NCBI RefSeq assembly: GCF_001515525.1 | Contig: NZ_BCNQ01000040.1 | Span: forward strand, 1-38,003 | Source of the DNA: Piscicoccus intestinalis NBRC 104926 | GTDB lineage: Bacteria > Actinomycetota > Actinomycetes > Actinomycetales > Dermatophilaceae | DNA: 38,003 nt | Reading direction: 5' to 3' | In this document: piece after piece, positions 32,936-38,003 of the stretch | Position numbering within the stretch: the stretch's first letter is position 1 | Layout: every line of letters begins with the position of its first letter | Notes under the pieces: generated by a model | What the model saw: only the letters and a program-made list of their open reading frames with translations | Database searches by the model: none | What the model was told of the DNA's origin: nothing | Translations under genes and position numbers: made by a program

Positions 32936-34189
32936 ATGAGTGCCGAGTCGTTCCACGTCGACCACCCCTACTACCGCCCCGAGCCCGGGTCGGCCTGGGA
33001 TCACGTGGAGGAGGCCCAGCCGCTGCTCGTCATTGAGCGGCCGCTGGTGTCGCTGGCCAACTGGCAGGAGCCGGAGAACGTGCGCTGGTCGTTCCAGCAC
33101 ATGCGCGAGCTCATGCCGAGTCAGGTCATCCACGGCAACGACACCCCGCGCGAACTGCCCGAGCAGCCGCTGGAACTCGGCGACGTCGCGACCGGGCTGG
33201 ACTGGGCGCCCACGCTCGACGAGCTGCTGACCGCGACCCAGACCGACGGTTTTCTCGTGCTGCACCGCGGTCGGATCGTCACCGAGCGGTACCTCGGCTC
33301 GATGGTGCGGCGCAGTCGCCACCTCGTCATGTCGGTCAGCAAGTCGCTCGTGTCGTGCGTCGGCGCCACGCTCGTGGCGGACGGGCGGCTCGACCCCGAG
33401 GCGCCCGCGGAGGACTACGTGCCCGAGTTGGCGGGTTCGGGTTACGCCGGGTGCCGCGTGCGCGACCTGCTCGACATGCGCACCGGGGTGCGGTTCAGCG
33501 AGGCCTACCTCGACCCGACGTCGGAGGTGCGCGTCATGGAACGCTCGATGGGCTGGGCGCCGCGCAACCACGGCGACCCCCTCGGCATGTACCCCTACAT
33601 CCTCACGACCGAGCAGCAGGCGCAGCACGGCGGCGCGTTCGTGTACCGCTCGATGGACACCGACGCGCTGGGGTGGGTGTTCGAGCGGGCGGCCGGCGCC
33701 CGCATGGCCGACCTGCTCAGCGAGCGCCTGTGGATGCCGATCGGGGCGTTCCACGATGCGGAGGTGACCGTCGACCCGCTGGCCACCGCGATCCACGACG
33801 GCGGCGTGTCGACGACGCTGCGGGATCTCGCGCGATTCGGCCTCATGGTCGCCGCCGACGGCGCGGTCGACGGCACCCAGGTCGTGCCGGCCGACTGGAT
33901 GACCAGCGCCTGCTACCCGCCCCCCGACGTGCGCGAGGCGTTCGCCGTCGGCGAGAACGAGCCGTTCATGCCGGGCGGCTGGTACCGCAACCAATTCTGG
34001 TTCGTGCCCGGTGATTCCGGCCCCGTGCAGCTGGCCCTGGGGATCCACGGCCAGATGGTCTTCGTCGAGCGCGCCACCGGCCTCGTCGCCGTCAAGCTCT
34101 CCAGCTGGCCCTACCCGCAGGACGCCCAGAAGCTCATGGGCACCGTGTGGGCGCTGCGCCAGCTCGGCCGGGTGCTCGAGGGCGCCTGA
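32936..34189 (+). CDS. NylB-like serine hydrolase (beta-lactamase fold), copy 1
   Basis: 417 residues. Clear relative of 6-aminohexanoate-dimer hydrolase NylB: NWQEPENVRWSFQHMREL, MSVSKSLV with SxxK nucleophile Ser133 and Lys136, YVPELAGSGYAG, LDPTSEVRVMERSMGW, FVYRSMDTDALGWVFE with Tyr237, and LGIHGQ and VKLSSWPYP near the end. NylB Tyr170 is kept (Tyr191); NylB Asp181 is Glu and Asn266 is Asp here. Family members cleave amides and esters, some only esters; natural substrate unknown. Cytoplasmic (no signal peptide). Divergent from the C45 gene across three palindromes. Confidence 0.87.
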   Translation: MSAESFHVDHPYYRPEPGSAWDHVEEAQPLLVIERPLVSLANWQEPENVRWSFQHMRELMPSQVIHGNDTPRELPEQPLELGDVATGLDWAPTLDELLTATQTDGFLVLHRGRIVTERYLGSMVRRSRHLVMSVSKSLVSCVGATLVADGRLDPEAPAEDYVPELAGSGYAGCRVRDLLDMRTGVRFSEAYLDPTSEVRVMERSMGWAPRNHGDPLGMYPYILTTEQQAQHGGAFVYRSMDTDALGWVFERAAGARMADLLSERLWMPIGAFHDAEVTVDPLATAIHDGGVSTTLRDLARFGLMVAADGAVDGTQVVPADWMTSACYPPPDVREAFAVGENEPFMPGGWYRNQFWFVPGDSGPVQLALGIHGQMVFVERATGLVAVKLSSWPYPQDAQKLMGTVWALRQLGRVLEGA

Positions 34190-34190
34190 C

Positions 34191-34232
34191 CCGCGAGGGG
34201 CCGGGCACCGGTCGGCGCCCGGCCCCTCGCGG
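34191..34232. terminator. Bidirectional terminator hairpin
   Basis: Perfect 16-base stem CCGCGAGGGGCCGGGC / GCCCGGCCCCTCGCGG around a ten-base loop, exactly in the 48-base gap between convergent genes. Confidence 0.85.
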
Positions 34233-34237
34233 TCGGG

Positions 34238-35887
34238 CTACTTCAGGTAGGCGAGGTAGTTCGTCGGTGCCGCCCCGGGGTCGATGTCCGTGGTCTTGAA
34301 CAGCCCGTGGATGGCGTCGATGAACTGGTGGGAGCGCTGCGTGAGGCGCCCGTCCTCGGTCTGCATGCGCGTGCGGGTCACGAGGATGCCGATGTCGGCG
34401 CCCTTGAACAGGTACTCCCCGGCCCCGTAGACGCGCAGGAAGAACGCGTCCATCGGCTCCTCGAGGTAGTGCCAGTCGAGGCCGTTGCGCAGGTAGTGCA
34501 GGGTACCGTCGTAGTCGAGGTGGTAGACGCCGGTGGCGGGCGCCTCGTCGATGAACCGGATCTGCGCCTGCGAGGTCTTCATGACGAGCTGGCAGTACAC
34601 GTCGACGGCCGCGAGTTCGCGCCACCGCGTGTTGATCTCGTCGACGTCGAGGTCGTAGTCGACGTCGAGGTACTCCAACAAGTGGAACATGAACAGCGGC
34701 ATGTCGGCGTAGGCGCCGGCCGTGACGCTCGTGATCGAGCTGACTCCGGAGATGCGCGGGTTGAGCTCGCCGAGGTAGACCTCGTCGGAGTCGAGGTCGA
34801 CGAGCACGTCGACCTCGAAGAAGCCCCGATAGCCCTCCTTGCGCAGCCGGTTGCCGAGGCGGCCGACGTGCTCGATCGCCTTGGCACGCTGGGCGTCGGT
34901 GAGCGCCTCGGGGTACAGGTCGTTGCCGCACCAGCCGCCGCGGTAGGGAGTCAGCTCGGGGTAGCCGGTGAGGTCGGTCATAAACGGCCCGACGACCGTG
35001 CCGTGCTTGGTGTTGACCGCCTCCACCGCCGCCGCCCGGTTGCGGATGCGCTTCATGACCTTGATCTCTTCGCCGACGACGTCGGTGGCGCACTTGTTCC
35101 AGTCGTCGCGGGAGGCGACGAAGAACGTCGTCTTGCCCGAGTCGCCGTAGGCCGTCTGCAGCACCAGGTCGTCGCCCAGGCCCGCCGCCTCCGACTTCTC
35201 GACGAGGTCCTCGTACGACTCCAGCGTGGTCAGGATGTTCGGCACCGACGCGGCGCCCGCCTCGTTGCCCAGCTGGGTCGTGACGATCTTGGAGTCGAGC
35301 CGGTTGCGCAGCTCGAAGGGCGGCAGGATCAACTCGTAGCCGAGCTCCTGGCAGATCCGTTCGGTCTCCGGGGTGAAGAAGACCATGACGATCTTCGGCT
35401 TCTGCCCGGAGCCGTGGGCGGACTTGGCGGCGATGTGCTGCTGCACCGCCGGGTGGCGCAGCAGGTAGTTGTTGATGTCCTCGCCGTGCTCGAACTCGTC
35501 GTGGTCGATGAGCGGGGGCGTGAAAACCCGCGGGTGGTAGCCGTCCCAGGAGTCGTAGAACGTGATGAACGTGAAGTTGCGCACCCAGCGGTCGATCCCG
35601 AGCAGGTTGAACGCCGTGGCCCCGACGAAGAAGATCGGCGTGTCGTTGGTGCGGAAGAACGCCCGGATCTCCGACATGTTGCGCAGGTGCCGTCGCCCGT
35701 GGCTCTCCCGCGTCACCGGCGCCGGATCCGGCTGCTGCGGCGCGGATTCCTCGGCGGGGGCTTCGGCTTCGGGCACCGCGGGGGCCGCGGTCGTGACGTT
35801 CTCCTGCGGGGCCACCGGTGCCGATCCGTCGGCGGGCTCGGGCTGTTCGAGCTGCGGGTCGGCGGGCGTGGGCTGCGTCTGGGTCAT
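34238..35887 (-). CDS. ATP-grasp ligase annotated as biotin carboxylase-like, unknown substrate
   Basis: 549 residues. The first ~75 residues are Pro/Ala/Glu-rich and flexible. Then a core with RNMSEIRAFFRTNDTPIFFVGATAFNLLGIDRW, the ATP-grasp glycine loop LQTAYGDSGKTTFFV, and the metal-binding end GELNPRISGVSS (Glu and Asn). There is no biotin carrier or carboxyltransferase partner nearby, so an amide- or peptide-forming ligase is as likely as a carboxylase. ATG at 35887 has AGAGGA about eight bases upstream. The frame is open further (GTG 36034, overlapping the serine hydrolase stop as GTGA), but its codon use is unlike a gene. TACACT (36017-36012) may be its own -10 box. Confidence 0.8.
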   Translation of the reverse strand: MTQTQPTPADPQLEQPEPADGSAPVAPQENVTTAAPAVPEAEAPAEESAPQQPDPAPVTRESHGRRHLRNMSEIRAFFRTNDTPIFFVGATAFNLLGIDRWVRNFTFITFYDSWDGYHPRVFTPPLIDHDEFEHGEDINNYLLRHPAVQQHIAAKSAHGSGQKPKIVMVFFTPETERICQELGYELILPPFELRNRLDSKIVTTQLGNEAGAASVPNILTTLESYEDLVEKSEAAGLGDDLVLQTAYGDSGKTTFFVASRDDWNKCATDVVGEEIKVMKRIRNRAAAVEAVNTKHGTVVGPFMTDLTGYPELTPYRGGWCGNDLYPEALTDAQRAKAIEHVGRLGNRLRKEGYRGFFEVDVLVDLDSDEVYLGELNPRISGVSSITSVTAGAYADMPLFMFHLLEYLDVDYDLDVDEINTRWRELAAVDVYCQLVMKTSQAQIRFIDEAPATGVYHLDYDGTLHYLRNGLDWHYLEEPMDAFFLRVYGAGEYLFKGADIGILVTRTRMQTEDGRLTQRSHQFIDAIHGLFKTTDIDPGAAPTNYLAYLK

Positions 35888-36030
35888 CGGTGGTTCCTCT
35901 CGGCGGCCAAGGGCTGAAGTCGTAGACAGGAGGTGTGCGGCGCCGGGAGTGCCCCGAGGGGTCGCTCGCAGTCGGTCGCGCAGGAGACTGACGGCTGTCA
36001 GGATGCGATGCAGTGTATTGACGAGGGCCA

Positions 36031-37230
36031 TCACTGGGGGTGGGGGTCATGGTCGGCCATACGGATGGCGGCCACACCCGCGCACTCCAACGAGTCGGAG
36101 AAACGACCCGGATCCTGCGGCGTGCGCCAGGAGGACAACTTGACGACCACGCAGTCGGTGTCCGGGTCGACGAGCAGGTATTGGCCGTGGATGCCCAGGC
36201 ACAGTAGCGCACGCCCGGCGGGCCGAGGTACCCAGAACTGATTGCGATATAACCCCGTGCGCAAGGTGTCGATTTCGACGTCGGTGTGCGCTAGCGCGCG
36301 CTGAACTCGGGCCGCGAAGGCCGCGGTCGAGTCTGGCGCCCCGGTGCGGGTGTCCTTGATGAATCCGGCCGAGACCACCTGCCGATCACCGGCCGCGCCG
36401 CCGCGCAGCAGCATGAGCCCGAAGCGCGCGAGGTCGAGCGCGGTCATGCCCAGGCCACCCGAACTCTGCATCGTGCCGTAGAGGTCGACGGCGACGTCGA
36501 CGGGGCCGGTCGTGCCGACCCGGGTCAACAGATCGCTGACGAGCGCGGAGACCGTGGTGCCGGCGGCCCGTTCGAGCACCCACCCGAGGGCCTCGGTGTC
36601 CAGCGAGCGATAGCAGAAGGGGCCGCCGGGGGTGGCGGGCCAGCCGATGCCGGCGACGAGGTCGTGCAGGCCGTAACCGACGGGGGAGCCGTCGACGGTG
36701 CGCGCCATGCGGGCCAGTTCCCCGGCGGGGTCGCCGTACTCCTCGTGGTAGCCCAGCCCGCCGACGCGCATGTCCAACAGATCGCGCACCCGCACGGGCG
36801 CGTAGCCGCCGCCGGCGAGTTCGGGCACGTATTGGGTGGCCGGTGCCTCCGGGTCGAGGGCGCCGGCGTCGATCAGCCGTCCGGCCACGCAGCCGACGAT
36901 CGACTTGGTGATCGACATGATCGCCTGGGGAGCGGTGCGCGCGGCGTCGCTGCGGTACCACTGCGTGACGACCCGGCCGGCGTGCACGACGACGAACGCG
37001 TCGGTGTCGGTCTGGCTCAGCCGCCACGCCAGCGGGGCATACCGGCCGTCGACCCCGCGCACGGGCTGCCCGAGCACGTCCCACGAGCGGTCGACGATCG
37101 GCAACGCCACCTCGGTGCCCGGCGCCGGAGATGACGGAGCCGGTTGCGATGACGGAGCCGGTGACATCGCTGGCACCGGCAGCGGTACCCGTCGCCCGAT
37201 CGGGATCATCGCAGCACTTCGCACGCGCAC
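36031..37230 (-). CDS. NylB-like serine hydrolase (beta-lactamase fold), copy 2
   Basis: 399 residues from the GTG at 37230. MSITKSIVG gives the SxxK nucleophile and lysine; YVPELAGGGYAPVRVRDLLDMRVG, FCYRSLDTEALGWVLERAAG (catalytic Tyr), LGIHGQYLLVDPDTDCVVVKLSSW match copy 1 and NylB. Clearly a paralogue of copy 1, yet much diverged at the N-terminus. The frame stays open to 37311; the GTG at 37230 is chosen because TAGGTT lies eight bases upstream, but ATG 37209 or 37167 are possible. It precedes the ATP-grasp gene on the same strand. Confidence 0.82.
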   Translation of the reverse strand: MRVRSAAMIPIGRRVPLPVPAMSPAPSSQPAPSSPAPGTEVALPIVDRSWDVLGQPVRGVDGRYAPLAWRLSQTDTDAFVVVHAGRVVTQWYRSDAARTAPQAIMSITKSIVGCVAGRLIDAGALDPEAPATQYVPELAGGGYAPVRVRDLLDMRVGGLGYHEEYGDPAGELARMARTVDGSPVGYGLHDLVAGIGWPATPGGPFCYRSLDTEALGWVLERAAGTTVSALVSDLLTRVGTTGPVDVAVDLYGTMQSSGGLGMTALDLARFGLMLLRGGAAGDRQVVSAGFIKDTRTGAPDSTAAFAARVQRALAHTDVEIDTLRTGLYRNQFWVPRPAGRALLCLGIHGQYLLVDPDTDCVVVKLSSWRTPQDPGRFSDSLECAGVAAIRMADHDPHPQ

Positions 37231-37238
37231 ATGTGGCA

Positions 37239-37244
37239 AACCTA
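37239..37244 (-). promoter_or_regulatory. Candidate -10 box of the second NylB-like gene
   Basis: TAGGTT on the minus strand, eight bases before the GTG at 37230, with no ribosome site between; suggests a leaderless message. Confidence 0.4.
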
Positions 37245-37353
37245 TCGATGACGCCGCAGGTGGGGGGTCGTCGCGGTGCGACCGGCTCGGCCTACGCCTA
37301 CGCCTCCGCATGGCAGGGGCGGGGTGGGGTGTGGCGGTGCGTCAGGATGAGGT

Positions 37354-38003
37354 GTGACCGATCCGGCTCCGCACGTGTTGATCCTCGGCGGCACGACCGA
37401 GGGGCGCGCCCTCGCGCAGGCGCTGGTGGGCTCCGGGCTGCGGGTGACCTCCTCGCTGGCGGGGCGGGTCTCCCGCCCGGCGCAGCTGCCCGGCTCCGTG
37501 CGCACCGGCGGCTTCGGCGGCGTCGACGGGCTGCTCGGGTGGCTCGACGCGCACGGTGTGGCGGCCGTCGTCGACGCGACGCATCCGTACGCGGCGACGA
37601 TGACCGAGCATGCCGCGCAGGCGTGCTCGGCGACCAACACGCCGCTGCTGCGGCTGCAACGCCCGGGCTGGCAGGCGGCCGCCGGGGATGTCTGGCACCG
37701 GGTTGCGAGCCTGCCCGCGGCCGCCGCGCTCGCCGACTCCCTGGGCGAGCGGGTGTTCCTCACGATCGGCCGCCAGGAGGTGGTCGCCTTCGCCGGCCTG
37801 CGGGCCTGGTGCCTCGTGCGGGCCATCGAGCCGGTCGACCCGCCGCTGCCCCGACGCTGCGAGACGCTCCTGGCGCGCGGGCCGTTCGCCCTCGACGAGG
37901 AGCGGGCCACGTTGGCGCGCTGGGGGATCGACGTGCTCGTCAGCAAGGACAGCGGCGGCGCGGCGACGGCGGCCAAGCTCGTCGCCGCCCGCGAGCGGGG
38001 CGT
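37354..38003 (+). CDS. cobK: Precorrin-6A reductase (3' end beyond the window)
   Basis: 216 codons visible from the GTG at 37354, open to the edge. VLILGGTTEGRALAQAL is the nucleotide-binding start of CobK/CbiJ; AVVDATHPYAATMTEHAAQAC, FLTIGRQEVVAF and LVSKDSGGAATAAKLVAARE are further family motifs. It reduces precorrin-6A with NADPH, the step just before CobL. The family is about 245-260 residues, so some 30-40 are missing. CAGGAT at 37343-37348 could be a -10 box. Divergent from the NylB-like gene. Confidence 0.92.
   Translation, partial: MTDPAPHVLILGGTTEGRALAQALVGSGLRVTSSLAGRVSRPAQLPGSVRTGGFGGVDGLLGWLDAHGVAAVVDATHPYAATMTEHAAQACSATNTPLLRLQRPGWQAAAGDVWHRVASLPAAAALADSLGERVFLTIGRQEVVAFAGLRAWCLVRAIEPVDPPLPRRCETLLARGPFALDEERATLARWGIDVLVSKDSGGAATAAKLVAARERG

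Noticed and set aside
35890-36034. 48-residue N-terminal extension of the ATP-grasp protein starting in the GTGA overlap
   Set aside because: Codon use is unlike real genes here and a good ribosome site precedes the ATG at 35887; kept only as an alternative.

Overview
The window is very GC-rich, almost wholly coding DNA with many GTG starts and 4-base gene overlaps (ATGA/GTGA). The gene set (F420 cofactor FO synthase, a ribE-ribM-ribBA-ribH operon, a mycobacterial-type acc/fadE/maoC/citE cluster, long-form HisG with a PH-domain neighbour) points to a chromosomal segment of a high-GC actinomycete. A member of the Micrococcales is my best guess, but that is inference. No phage, insertion sequence, rRNA, tRNA or CRISPR was seen.

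Layout. 1-3695: riboflavin operon (ribD 3' end, ribE, ribM transporter, ribBA, ribH). 3754-8373: an orphan ribbon-helix-helix gene, fbiC (FO synthase), hisE, hisG and a PH-domain membrane protein. 8396-9036: vapBC. 9030-10280 (-): FUSC-type membrane protein. 10390-12988: codBA cytosine uptake and deamination. 13056-13613 (-): mazEF-like module. 13680-22182 (-): leucine/branched-chain acyl-CoA catabolism operon (tetR, accD1, accA1, fadE, maoC, citE and a broken acyl-CoA synthetase), with a clear promoter/operator before accD1. 22346-23071 (-): P-loop kinase. 23176-23949: hisF. 24220-24624 (-): YjbQ. 25137-28343: tetR, a short leader ORF, cobL and cobM. 28666-29901 (-): cbiD. 30125-31294: secreted M14 peptidase. 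31361-37230: a group of amide-bond enzymes (small HTH-like protein, C45 Ntn hydrolase, two NylB-like serine hydrolases, an ATP-grasp ligase). 37354-end: cobK, cut by the window edge.

How the genes work together. Riboflavin genes supply FMN/FAD and the 5-amino-6-ribitylaminouracil that FbiC uses to make FO, so the rib and fbiC genes are metabolically linked. accD1/accA1/fadE/maoC/citE match in order the M. tuberculosis Rv2502c-Rv2498c set for leucine degradation. cobL, cobM, cbiD and cobK belong to corrin-ring synthesis, with CbiD replacing the usual aerobic CobF.

Most interesting signals. (a) Two intergenic arrays (24662-24900 and 28329-28510) share one architecture: GGGACACC boxes at an exact 19-bp period, a central GCGATCGC palindrome, then inverted boxes at the same 19-bp period. 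(b) Three tandem palindromes, CGTCAA-N7-TTGACG, sit between the divergent C45 and NylB-like genes next to an ATP-grasp ligase, which may form an undescribed amide synthesis/hydrolysis system. (c) Several genes have a TANNNT -10 box 6-8 bases before the start codon, implying leaderless mRNAs, including a 39-codon leader ORF coupled to cobL.
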